From contig CANPZT010000065.1 in NCBI GenBank assembly GCA_947589135.1, forward strand, positions 1 through 7,471: a stretch of DNA of 7,471 nucleotides, given 5' to 3'. Under the pieces are notes generated by a model. It did no database searches and was not told where the DNA came from. It saw only the letters and a list, made by a program, of their open reading frames with translations. The DNA is from an uncultured Clostridia bacterium (GTDB lineage: Bacteria; Bacillota; Clostridia; TANB77; CAG-508). Below are positions 1 through 6,476 of this stretch, piece by piece (the first letter of the stretch is position 1; every line of letters starts with the position of its first letter). A program made the translations under genes and the position numbers.

Positions 1-282
1 AATAATAAATATTATGAATTACCAAAAGTAAATACCATACCTACAAATTCTACATCAAATTTTTATATAAGTGTAATTATTAGTAGAAATTCAGAGACAC
101 CTAAAAATATTTCGGGAGGATTTCGTGATACTGATTATGAAACTAATATTCAAAGTGAAATTAATACCGATTTGTCAAAAATAGACCCAAATTCAGACAA
201 ATTATTGCCAACTTATAATTGCAAAGTTTCTATAAGTACAATTACAGAAAGAGTTTATAGAGTAGACTTTAGACAACAATAA
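1..282 (+). CDS. C-terminal part of an unrecognised protein, probably of the downstream pilin-like cluster
   Basis: An open frame runs from the first base to a TAA at 280-282 and gives 93 residues; the start lies upstream of the window. The fragment is polar and Asn/Thr/Ser-rich, has no membrane segment, and ends with alternating hydrophobic residues (CKVSISTITERVYRVDFRQQ) that look like closing beta strands of an extracellular domain. The ending loosely resembles that of the next protein, which also finishes with a Cys-containing strand and a final Phe-containing strand. It lies 73 bp upstream of the next gene on the same strand and may belong to the same cluster. I do not recognise a family and assign no function. 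Confidence 0.75.
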   Translation, partial: NNKYYELPKVNTIPTNSTSNFYISVIISRNSETPKNISGGFRDTDYETNIQSEINTDLSKIDPNSDKLLPTYNCKVSISTITERVYRVDFRQQ

Positions 283-310
283 AATAAAAGACAAAAAAAT
301 ATAAAAAATA

Positions 311-339
311 TTGTAAATTAAAAATTAAAATGATATAAT
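311..339 (+). promoter_or_regulatory. Possible sigma-A promoter with extended -10
   Basis: TTGTAA (311-316), a 17-bp spacer, then TATAAT (334-339) preceded by TGA, which fits an extended -10. Transcription would start near 345-347, almost on top of the ribosome binding site of the gene at 356, giving a nearly leaderless mRNA. In sequence this AT-rich a chance match is quite possible. Confidence 0.35.
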
Positions 340-355
340 AAAAAAGGATAGAAAA

Positions 356-787
356 ATGAAAAAAATAGCATTATTTTTTCTAATAATAACTATAATTGTT
401 GTAGGAATTTCATATATGTATTTAAACTATAAAGCAGATTATAATGAAGCTCAAAAAGCTAATATGGAATTTGAAAGTTATTACAACCAAAATATTATGG
501 GCACAGATTTAACAACAATTATTAATAAAGCAATAGATAATAACAAAAATAATAAAATAAAGCAAGATAGCAAAGGTAAATATATAAATAATGATGAAAA
601 TTCAATTAATATTGATGTGAAAATGTTAGACAAAGATGAAACATATACAATGGAAACATTTTACAATGGTGGAATTGAAAAATTTGTACAATATTATGGA
701 ACAATTCAATTTAAGTGCACAAAAATAGAATATCACAAAACAACCAATAAGGTTAAATATATGTTATTTGAACAAATAACACAATAA
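356..787 (+). CDS. Small membrane-anchored pilin-like protein
   Basis: 143 aa. A short basic start (MKK) is followed by one hydrophobic helix at about residues 5-24, then a polar Asn/Lys-rich domain predicted outside the cell. ATG is preceded by AAGGAT with a suitable spacer. After the helix the protein has the pattern F-x2-YYNQNI-x-G-x-D-L-x3-INKAIDNN (about residues 39-64). This matches the same pattern in the next gene product (F-x3-YEGENI-x-G-x-N-V-x2-LIN-x2-IQNN), so the two are probably distant paralogues. The C-terminus has a Cys strand (FKCTKIEY) and a last strand (KYMLFEQ). One TM helix plus a small ectodomain in a tandem set suggests a minor pilin or surface subunit. This role is inferred from layout; no named family is recognised. 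Confidence 0.85.
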   Translation: MKKIALFFLIITIIVVGISYMYLNYKADYNEAQKANMEFESYYNQNIMGTDLTTIINKAIDNNKNNKIKQDSKGKYINNDENSINIDVKMLDKDETYTMETFYNGGIEKFVQYYGTIQFKCTKIEYHKTTNKVKYMLFEQITQ

Positions 788-802
788 AATAGTTATTAAG
801 TT

Positions 803-825
803 TTACTAATATTAAATATTAGTAA
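803..825. repeat. Perfect 23-nt palindrome in the intergenic region
   Basis: Arms TTACTAATATT and AATATTAGTAA of 11 nt each flank a single central A. It lies between the stop at 787 and the strong RBS at 861-867. No T-run follows, so it does not look like an intrinsic terminator. It could be an operator for a dimeric regulator, or an RNA hairpin (stem 803-811 with 817-825) that separates expression of the first gene from the highly translatable second one. Confidence 0.6.
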
Positions 826-875
826 GTAATAATAAAAATATATAAACAAAAGTTAAATTTAAGGAGGAAAAAATT

Positions 876-1316
876 ATGGAAAACGCGTCAAAAGCATTAA
901 TTATCGCAGGTGCAATATTACTTGCAATTTTAATTATAACATTAGGGATTATGGTATATAGACAAGCATCAGGAGTTGTAGACAGCAATGCAATGGATGA
1001 GGTTTCAGTATCTACATTTAATCAAAAATTTTTACAGTATGAAGGAGAAAATATTAGAGGAGCAAATGTAAATGCTTTGATTAACACAGTTATTCAAAAC
1101 AATTTAACAAATAAAGGAGATACAAGTAAACAAATAAAATTAGTTTCAGGTGATACATGTACATGGAATGGAACTGCATACCCAAAAGAAGCACCTACTG
1201 CTGCACAAACTGAAAAATCTGGAAGTGCATTAACAGGAAAATCATATAAAGTTACGACTCATGCTGATGAAAAATCAGGATATATTGATAAAATAACAAT
1301 TGAAGATGCAAAATAA
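876..1316 (+). CDS. Pilin-like protein with MENA-type N-terminal helix (candidate major subunit)
   Basis: 146 aa. It has the strongest RBS of the cluster (AAGGAGG at 861-867, 8-nt spacer to ATG), which would suit an abundant product. The N-terminus is a very short MENASKA stub running straight into a hydrophobic helix (about residues 7-28, rich in Ala, Ile and Leu), much like a mature type IV or Flp pilin. The helix is followed by the motif FNQKFLQYEGENIRG and LINTVIQNN, shared in outline with the preceding protein. The C-terminal half is Thr/Ser/Gly/Lys-rich with a single Cys and a Trp (DTCTW), typical of a small beta ectodomain. No Gly-x4-Glu prepilin peptidase site is seen before the helix, so processing is uncertain. 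Only 16 bp separate it from the next gene, so they are co-transcribed. Subunit role is inferred. Confidence 0.9.
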   Translation: MENASKALIIAGAILLAILIITLGIMVYRQASGVVDSNAMDEVSVSTFNQKFLQYEGENIRGANVNALINTVIQNNLTNKGDTSKQIKLVSGDTCTWNGTAYPKEAPTAAQTEKSGSALTGKSYKVTTHADEKSGYIDKITIEDAK

Positions 1317-1332
1317 ATAGAGAGGTGATACT

Positions 1333-2004
1333 ATGGAAAATGCAGCAGATGCATTAAAAATGGCAGCAGCAGTATTAATATTTGTAATGGCATTGTCCAT
1401 AAGTATCAATGCCTTTGGAGAAGTTAGAAAAACATCTAGAATAATTTTAGAATATAAAGACAGAGAATATGATTACACATATGTAGATGAAAATAAAGAT
1501 GATGCTGGAAAAGTTTCAACAGAAAGATGGGTTGGAATAGAAACTATTATTCCTAGTATTTATAAGGCATATAAAGAAAATTACAAAGTAGTATTTACTA
1601 ATATTGTACTGTATAAAAAAATGAATTCTCCAGAAAATGGAGGATTAACACAAGAAATTAAATATATAGATTTACAAGAAACAAATTTAGGAATAGCATC
1701 AGACGAACAAAAAAGAATATTTATTGTAGCAATTTTATATGGAGAAAATGGTTACAATATGAATCAAGATAAAAGCTTGTATGGTGGCAAAACATGGGAT
1801 GAAATAAAAATTGAGTTTAGAAAATTAAATATAGATTTTTGTAATGATAAAGGACTTATTGGACAAATAAAGGACAAAAAATACAGAGAATTATTAGGAG
1901 AATACTATCAAGATGAAATAGAAGCTTCTGATCAAACAAGTGTTGAAGATATACCAGATGCAAATAGAAAAAAGAAAAGAATAATAACATATTCAGATAC
2001 TTAA
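1333..2004 (+). CDS. Pilin-like membrane-anchored protein, second MENA-type paralogue
   Basis: 223 aa. It starts MENAADALKMAAAVLIFVMA, so the first four residues equal those of the preceding product and the hydrophobic helix again begins within the first ten residues (about 8-27). The RBS AGAGGTGAT stands just before ATG. The rest is a charged Lys/Glu/Tyr-rich domain, with an N-terminal part containing RWVGIETIIPSIYKAYKENY and a central part (FIVAILYGENGYN) that looks like a buried strand followed by a turn. The tail (about residues 200-223) is highly charged and ends with a KKKR cluster, probably disordered. It sits 16 bp after one pilin-like gene and 39 bp before another, consistent with one operon. 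Likely a second, larger subunit of the same assembly. Family not recognised; function inferred from position and N-terminal architecture. Confidence 0.9.
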   Translation: MENAADALKMAAAVLIFVMALSISINAFGEVRKTSRIILEYKDREYDYTYVDENKDDAGKVSTERWVGIETIIPSIYKAYKENYKVVFTNIVLYKKMNSPENGGLTQEIKYIDLQETNLGIASDEQKRIFIVAILYGENGYNMNQDKSLYGGKTWDEIKIEFRKLNIDFCNDKGLIGQIKDKKYRELLGEYYQDEIEASDQTSVEDIPDANRKKKRIITYSDT

Positions 2005-2043
2005 ACTAATAATAAACACAGAAAAGTGTAAAAGGAGAAAAAA

Positions 2044-2574
2044 ATGGGTGATACGTTAATAATAATAGTAGTAATAGGATTATCAGCAGTTTTGATGTTT
2101 ATATTTCCATTAATGACAATGTCAGATAGGACAGATGATGTTTCACAACTAACAGTGAATACAGCAACAACAGAATTTGTTGATAGTGTTATAACTACAG
2201 GAAAACTTACATTAGATAAATATAGTAAATTTGTAGAAAATATTTCTTCAACTGGAAATGCATATGATGTAGAAATGGAATTAAAAGTATTAGATGAAAA
2301 TCCTGGAAAGAAAACAACACAATCAGTAGACAAAAGAATAGGAGAAAATGTTTATTATTCTAAATATACCTCGCAAATATTAGATGAGCTTGATAAAACA
2401 CCAATTATGCTATTAAAAGAAGGAGATGTATTCATTGCAAGTGCAAAAAATAAAACTCCAACTATGTCACAACAATTGAAAAATTTCTTTTATTCAGTAA
2501 TAGGAAATGATACATATACAATAGCGGCAGAACATGCTGGAATTGTAAGTGTAACTGGAAGTAATTACGATTAA
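2044..2574 (+). CDS. Membrane-anchored protein of the pilin-like cluster (MGDT type)
   Basis: 176 aa. The start codon follows AAGGAG with a 6-nt spacer. The protein begins MGDT and goes straight into one hydrophobic helix (about residues 5-24), then MTMSDRTDD, then an exported Thr/Val-rich domain. The segment QLTVNTATTEFVDSVITTGK (about residues 35-54) is amphipathic and may continue the helix as the pilin alpha-1 helix does. Next come the segment TGNAYDVEMELKVLDENPGK and a predicted beta-rich C-terminal part that ends in AGIVSVTGSNYD. The mention of TadE/TadG-like minor pilins is a structural analogy only (N-terminal helix, small ectodomain, tandem location). I do not recognise a named family. 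No cysteines are present. A hairpin follows the stop codon, so this may be the last gene of the tight part of the operon. Confidence 0.9.
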   Translation: MGDTLIIIVVIGLSAVLMFIFPLMTMSDRTDDVSQLTVNTATTEFVDSVITTGKLTLDKYSKFVENISSTGNAYDVEMELKVLDENPGKKTTQSVDKRIGENVYYSKYTSQILDELDKTPIMLLKEGDVFIASAKNKTPTMSQQLKNFFYSVIGNDTYTIAAEHAGIVSVTGSNYD

Positions 2575-2585
2575 ATTATAAAAAT

Positions 2586-2609
2586 AGCTTGTAATATTTA
2601 TTACAAGCT
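2586..2609 (+). terminator. Hairpin after the pilin-like genes (weak terminator or attenuator)
   Basis: AGCTTGTAAT and ATTACAAGCT form a 10-bp perfect stem around an ATTT loop. The next bases (TATTTAATAAT) are only modestly T-rich. It lies 12 bp after a stop codon and 28 bp before the next start. It may end part of the transcription or protect the mRNA 3' end, lowering expression of the large downstream gene relative to the small ones. Confidence 0.45.
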
Positions 2610-2637
2610 TATTTAATAATATAAAGGATGGACAAGT

Positions 2638-4269
2638 ATGAGAATACAAAATTTAGCGGTAATATTTATAATTATTATATTACCAATATCTTTAGTTTTA
2701 AGTTCATATACACAAAATCAAGTAAAAACTTTGTCGCTACAAATATCATATGATAACAAACTAAACAATGCTACATATGATGCTTTAAAAGCATTCAAAT
2801 TAAATACGTTAAACAGTAGTACTTCAAATATGGCAAACTCAAAATTAAAAGATATAGAAGCATCAATTAATACCTTTTTCAATTCTATTGCAAGTAATTT
2901 CAACATGGCAGGGTATGACAAAGATGTATTAAAACACTATGTACCAGCATTAGTATATACAATGTATGATGGATATTATATTTATTCTCCATATAAAAAT
3001 ACACTAACTGATTCTGAAAAAGCAAAGAGTGAAACCCTTCCAGATGGTGAAAACTTATATGGTTTAAAACCATATATATATTATAGTTGTAGATATAAAG
3101 GTAGTAGTAATAGTAAGGATTATGATGTTGTTATTACATATGCATTAGACAATTATATAACTGTACAAGGAATTATTGATGGTACTGCTGTTTATAAATA
3201 TGGATATTTATTAGACAACATTGGTGGAGATTATACTAACAATGGTAATAGTGGAAAAGATATTACTTACCGTGGTATAGAGATAAAAGAAGAGACTTTA
3301 CAGGAATATATAGATAAAGATAATAAACTAACCTATGTAAGGATAAATGGCACAAAGTATTATACAGAAGATAATGGAAATACATGGTATTATTATTTAA
3401 ATGGAGATAAAATGCAACAAGTAGGTGCTAAATATAAAACAATTAATGAAGAAGGCAAGCAATATTATAAAGAAGCATATGATTTTACACAATGGATAAA
3501 AGATAATTTAATAGATTTAAAAGCTAGCAATGCAGTAGATGAAAAAGGAGAAACTTTAAAAGACGTAGACGAACAAGGAAAAAATAAATTTGGTACATAT
3601 AAAATATTTGACTTTGGAGGAAAAGATAGTCAAGAAGGCTCTATCGAAGATGCAGATTCTAACTTTAATCAACATAGACTAGCAGTAATAAGATACTCAA
3701 TAGAAAAAAACTTATCAGTTGCTATCGCAAATTATAATAGATATACAACAACTATATCAGCAAATTTCCAAATGCCAAAATTAGAAGAAGATGAATGGAC
3801 AAAAATTATTAACAATGTTTCAATTATTAGTTTCTTACAAGGATTAAATATAGGTGGAAAAGTATATAATGGATATTCTATTATAACAAATACAGAAAAT
3901 GAAGAAGTAGTAAGAGATGATGCAATATATCTTGCTGATTTAGATGATTATGGTAATTATTATAGAGTAACAGATAGTACATTAAATAATAATACAGACT
4001 ATATAGGAGTATTAAATTTAGATTTCGAAAGAAGAGTAAAACTAAATGATGATGGTTCAGAAAGTTATTTCTTTCCAAAAAAACAATTAGGAAGTTATAC
4101 AAGTATTGTAAATAATTTTGTGAGTGAAGAAGCACAAGATTTTTATAAATACATTGATGGCAAAGGTGAAAATATTGCAAAAGCATATTACACAGCATTA
4201 GGTAGAGAAAGATATGGAATGTATAGAATAAATAACTTGCAAATTAATGAAATTAATAAAAATGATTAA
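2638..4269 (+). CDS. Large surface protein with N-terminal membrane anchor, member of the pilin-like cluster
   Basis: 543 aa. AAAGGA precedes ATG by about 9 nt. The N-terminus MRIQN is followed by a hydrophobic helix (about 6-24, with an internal Pro) that serves as signal anchor. Residues about 28-90 form a polar helical stretch (VKTLSLQISYDNKL, then KDIEASINTFFNSIASNF), as seen after the TM helix of TadE/TadG-type proteins. A very Tyr/aromatic-rich segment follows at about 101-121 (YVPALVYTMYDGYYIYSPYK). The long middle region is rich in Tyr, Asn, Asp and Gly (NGNTWYYYLNGDKMQQV, about 248-264) and looks like a beta ectodomain with wall- or toxin-repeat-like character. The C-terminal 100 residues contain a further charged alpha/beta part ending at a TYR/REYG-like helix (ALGRERYGMYRINNLQI). 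One Cys only. It may be a tip, adhesin or assembly-scaffold component. Function is inferred; the family is not recognised. Confidence 0.9.
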   Translation: MRIQNLAVIFIIIILPISLVLSSYTQNQVKTLSLQISYDNKLNNATYDALKAFKLNTLNSSTSNMANSKLKDIEASINTFFNSIASNFNMAGYDKDVLKHYVPALVYTMYDGYYIYSPYKNTLTDSEKAKSETLPDGENLYGLKPYIYYSCRYKGSSNSKDYDVVITYALDNYITVQGIIDGTAVYKYGYLLDNIGGDYTNNGNSGKDITYRGIEIKEETLQEYIDKDNKLTYVRINGTKYYTEDNGNTWYYYLNGDKMQQVGAKYKTINEEGKQYYKEAYDFTQWIKDNLIDLKASNAVDEKGETLKDVDEQGKNKFGTYKIFDFGGKDSQEGSIEDADSNFNQHRLAVIRYSIEKNLSVAIANYNRYTTTISANFQMPKLEEDEWTKIINNVSIISFLQGLNIGGKVYNGYSIITNTENEEVVRDDAIYLADLDDYGNYYRVTDSTLNNNTDYIGVLNLDFERRVKLNDDGSESYFFPKKQLGSYTSIVNNFVSEEAQDFYKYIDGKGENIAKAYYTALGRERYGMYRINNLQINEINKND

Positions 4270-4371
4270 AACAATAATAATAAAATGAAGGAATATAGTG
4301 TGAATTAAAAAATAATTAAATTTTACAGAATAACAAATATAAAAAAGTTAATACTAATAATATAAAAAATT

Positions 4372-4377
4372 AAGGAG
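4372..4377 (+). promoter_or_regulatory. RBS that sets the spoIVB start
   Basis: AAGGAG lies 8 nt before ATG at 4386 and only 5 nt before an in-frame TTG at 4383. The ATG is therefore the better start, giving a protein one residue shorter than the longest reading. Confidence 0.7.
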
Positions 4378-4385
4378 AGATTTTG

Positions 4386-5631
4386 ATGAAAAGTAAGTCA
4401 AACAAATTCCTAATTAAAATATTATTAGTATTTTTTTTATTAATAATATATATATATGTTTTAGCAATTACAACTTTACCAGACCAGTTAGTTGTATTTG
4501 AAGGAGAAAAAATATCAATAAAAACATTATTAGGATTTAATGTAAGAACGAGAGATGAAGATACAATAGAAACAATTTCAAATAATAATCAAGCAATTAG
4601 TAAAACAACAGGAAAAACAGCATTAGAAGTAAGTTTATTTAACACTATAAATATAAAAAATGTAGATGTAGATGTATTACCTAGAACAAAAGTAATACCA
4701 GTAGGAAATATAGCAGGACTTAAATTATATACAAATGGAGTATTAGTAGTAGGAATGTCAGAAATAGAAGGAGCTGACAACAAAAAATATAAACCATATG
4801 AAAACACAGGAATAAAAGAAGGAGATACAATTATAAAAATAAATGAACAACAAATAAATTCAACAGATGAATTAATACAAACAGTTAATCTATCAGGAGG
4901 AAAAGACATAGAAATAAAATACATTCATGGAGAAGAAACAAAAGAATGTAGCATATCACCTGTAAAAACAAGTGATAGTCAATACAAATTAGGATTATGG
5001 GTAAGAGATAGTGCAGCAGGAGTAGGTACAGTAAGCTTTTATGAGCCATCAACAAAAACATTTGGAGCATTAGGCCATGGAATAACAGATATAGATACAA
5101 ATGAATTAATAAACATAGCATCAGGAGAATTTGTAACAACAAGAATACTAAATGTAACAAAAGGAGAAAGCGGAACACCAGGAAAAATACAAGGAACAGT
5201 AGAAAATCAAAGAAACATTGGAAAAATATACAAAAATACAAAATTTGGAATATACGGAAAAGTAGACAACTTAGCAAGTCTAAATATTGATACATCAAAA
5301 GAAATGGAAGTAGCATTAAGAGAAGAAATAGCTACAGGAAAAGCAGCAATATTATGCAGTCTAGATAATCAAAAACCACAAGAATATGAAATAGAAATAG
5401 AAAAAATATATAAAGAAAATAACTACGACAACAAAAGTATGCAAATAAAAGTAACAGATCAAAGATTAATAGAAAAAACAGGTGGAATAATACAAGGAAT
5501 GTCAGGATCACCAATAATACAAAACGGAAAATTTTGCCGGAGCAGTAACCCATGTACTAGTAAATAATCCAAAAGAAGGATATGCAGTGTTTGGAGACAT
5601 CATGTTAAAACAATCAAAAGAAATAAATTAG
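4386..5631 (+). pseudogene. spoIVB: SpoIVB sporulation peptidase (S55 family), frameshifted near the 3' end
   Basis: SpoIVB is a serine peptidase made in the forespore; it is secreted into the intermembrane space and cleaves SpoIVFA to trigger pro-sigma-K processing. Here, a signal anchor spans about residues 8-28. A PDZ domain follows at about 105-190 (VLVVGMSEI, then GIKEGDTIIKINEQQI). The S55 domain begins near LGLWVRDSAAGVGT. Expected active-site residues are present: His231 (GALGHGI), Asp358 (VTDQRL) and Ser373 (GMSGSP). Each is offset by 5 from the B. subtilis residues as I recall them (236, 363, 378). After Phe383 the frame shifts and ends at TAA 5565-5567 with ten unrelated residues. 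Removing one T from the TTTT at 5532-5535 restores AGAVTHVLVNNPKEGY and a stop at 5629-5631, giving 414 aa, close to the usual length. It may be a real lesion or a sequence error. The identity is secure, activity is not. Confidence 0.93.
5532..5538 (+). other. spoIVB: Frameshift point in spoIVB
   Basis: The bases read AAAATTTTGCC (5528-5538). The current frame gives Lys-Phe-Cys-Arg; skipping one T gives Lys-Phe-Ala-Gly and continues into the family-typical AGAVTHVLVNNP. The homopolymers are only four long. The correction needs a +1 shift (or loss of one base), so the usual -1 slippery-site mechanism does not fit. Confidence 0.85.
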
Positions 5632-5723
5632 TGCCAATAGTTCCGGGTTTAAATGGCAACTTAAGAATAAAAAAGTCAAGAAAAAATAGCGAACAAAAAT
5701 TTTAGGAAATTTTAAAAAAACTA

Positions 5724-5752
5724 TTGACAAAAAAATAAAATATGTATAAAAT
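5724..5752 (+). promoter_or_regulatory. Sigma-A-type promoter for the metallopeptidase-like gene
   Basis: A perfect TTGACA (5724-5729), 17-bp spacer and TAAAAT (5747-5752). Transcription would begin near 5759, about 54 nt before the start codon at 5813. It indicates that the downstream gene is transcribed separately from spoIVB. Confidence 0.7.
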
Positions 5753-5767
5753 GATATCAGAAAAAAA

Positions 5768-5781
5768 CGAACATCAATTCG
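5768..5781. promoter_or_regulatory. Possible LexA-like operator
   Basis: CGAACATCAATTCG resembles the Gram-positive LexA/DinR box CGAAC-N4-GTTCG with one mismatch (A for G at the sixth-last position ATTCG). It lies just downstream of the predicted transcription start, where repressor binding would block the promoter. It is a single weak match in AT-rich DNA, so this is tentative. Confidence 0.3.
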
Positions 5782-5798
5782 CAAAACAAAAATTCAGT

Positions 5799-5804
5799 AA
5801 GGAG
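5799..5804 (+). promoter_or_regulatory. RBS that sets the start of the DUF45-like gene
   Basis: AAGGAG ends at 5804, exactly 8 nt before ATG at 5813. An in-frame GTG at 5804 overlaps this RBS and so cannot be a sensible start. Confidence 0.75.
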
Positions 5805-5812
5805 TGATAGAA

Positions 5813-6334
5813 ATGAATATAGTAAAAAACAAAAAAATGATAAAAATAATGATAAATAAAAGTACAGAAAGGCATCCAGTACCAATATTAGGAATAGATT
5901 ATAAAGTAAAAATTATATATAAAAACATTAGAATAACAGAGTTAGATATCGAAGGAAAAATAATAAAAATATCACTACCAAATAAATATAAAAAAATTAA
6001 TAATAATGAAATATTAGATTTAGCAATAGAAAAAATGTATGAACAAATTGCAAAAGTAGAAATCGAAAGAGCAATGGAAAAATATAGAATTAAGTTAGGA
6101 ATTGCACCAGAAGAATATGAAATTAAAAAAATAAATACATTAGGCAAATGTGAAGAAAACAAAATAACAATACATCCTGAAATTGTAAAATACAATAGAA
6201 AAATAATTGATTATGTTGTATTACATCAATATTGTCATCTAAAATATAAAACACATTCTAAAAGATTCTTTGATATGTTAGAAAAATACAACCCAGATTA
6301 TAAAAAATGTGAAATAGCATTATTAAATATATAA
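5813..6334 (+). CDS. YgjP-like (DUF45) metallopeptidase-like protein with altered HExxH motif
   Basis: 173 aa from the ATG at 5813. The C-terminal half matches the YgjP/DUF45 zinc-metallopeptidase pattern: IIDYVVLHQYCHLKYKTHSKRFF, where the usual motif is HELCH or HEYCH followed by a third His in an HS pair. His138, His142 and His148 stand at the zinc-ligand positions, but the catalytic Glu is Gln139 (CAA; one base change from GAA). The usual WGSC-like element before it reads TLGKC. The N-terminal part (YKVKIIYKNIRITELDIEGKII) fits the beta-strand start of the family, and a charged helix lies at about 68-100. The protein is shorter than the usual family length of about 220-240. It probably binds metal but may lack proteolytic activity. 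Family members are thought to be intracellular peptidases of unclear substrate; some are linked to SprT-like proteases. No membrane segment is seen. Confidence 0.85.
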   Translation: MNIVKNKKMIKIMINKSTERHPVPILGIDYKVKIIYKNIRITELDIEGKIIKISLPNKYKKINNNEILDLAIEKMYEQIAKVEIERAMEKYRIKLGIAPEEYEIKKINTLGKCEENKITIHPEIVKYNRKIIDYVVLHQYCHLKYKTHSKRFFDMLEKYNPDYKKCEIALLNI

Positions 6335-6366
6335 AAAAATATAGAAAAACACTAAAAGTAAATAAT

Positions 6367-6395
6367 TTGAAAATAATGTAAAAATATGGTATAAT
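6367..6395 (+). promoter_or_regulatory. Sigma-A promoter with extended -10 for the 64-aa gene
   Basis: TTGAAA (6367-6372), 17-bp spacer, TATAAT (6390-6395) with TGG immediately upstream, forming a TGn extended -10. The predicted start near 6402 gives a leader of about 75 nt. This is the best promoter in the window. Confidence 0.8.
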
Positions 6396-6401
6396 TAAAA
6401 T

Positions 6402-6476
6402 ATATGATACCAAAAAGGTATATGCAGAAGTCCTTTCAAGAGGACCCGGACAAAAATAAAAAAGGAGGACGCAGAT
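6402..6476 (+). promoter_or_regulatory. Structured 5' leader with two hairpins and a possible RBS switch
   Basis: Hairpin 1 is ATACC-AAAAA-GGTAT (6407-6421). Hairpin 2 is GTCCT-TTCAAG-AGGAC (6430-6445). The GTCC arm could also pair with GGAC at 6448-6451, or with the AGGAC that overlaps the Shine-Dalgarno (6466-6470). Such mutually exclusive pairings are the pattern expected of a leader controlling translation. It matches no riboswitch class I can name. Confidence 0.4.

Noticed and set aside
2001..2921. Two open frames on the - strand opposite the pilin-like genes
   Set aside because: No RBS or family features; they are complement shadows of strongly supported genes.
4291..4317. Possible sigma-G/F-like promoter (GAATA, 15 bp, AATAATT) before spoIVB
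   Set aside because: The AT-rich background makes such weak matches common, and the spacing to known consensus is uncertain.
4383..4385. TTG start for spoIVB
   Set aside because: ATG at 4386 has better spacing from the RBS (8 nt rather than 5).
3881..5553. Several 70-140-codon open frames on the - strand opposite the large protein and spoIVB
   Set aside because: They are rich in Leu, Phe and Tyr as mirror images of A-rich coding sequence, without RBS, and oppose well-supported genes.
5632..5658. TGCCA...TGGCA inverted repeat after spoIVB as a terminator
   Set aside because: Only 5 bp with a 17-nt loop and no T-run afterwards.
5899..6195. 98-codon frame on the - strand inside the DUF45-like gene
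   Set aside because: Hydrophobic low-complexity shadow; the + strand product has clear family motifs.
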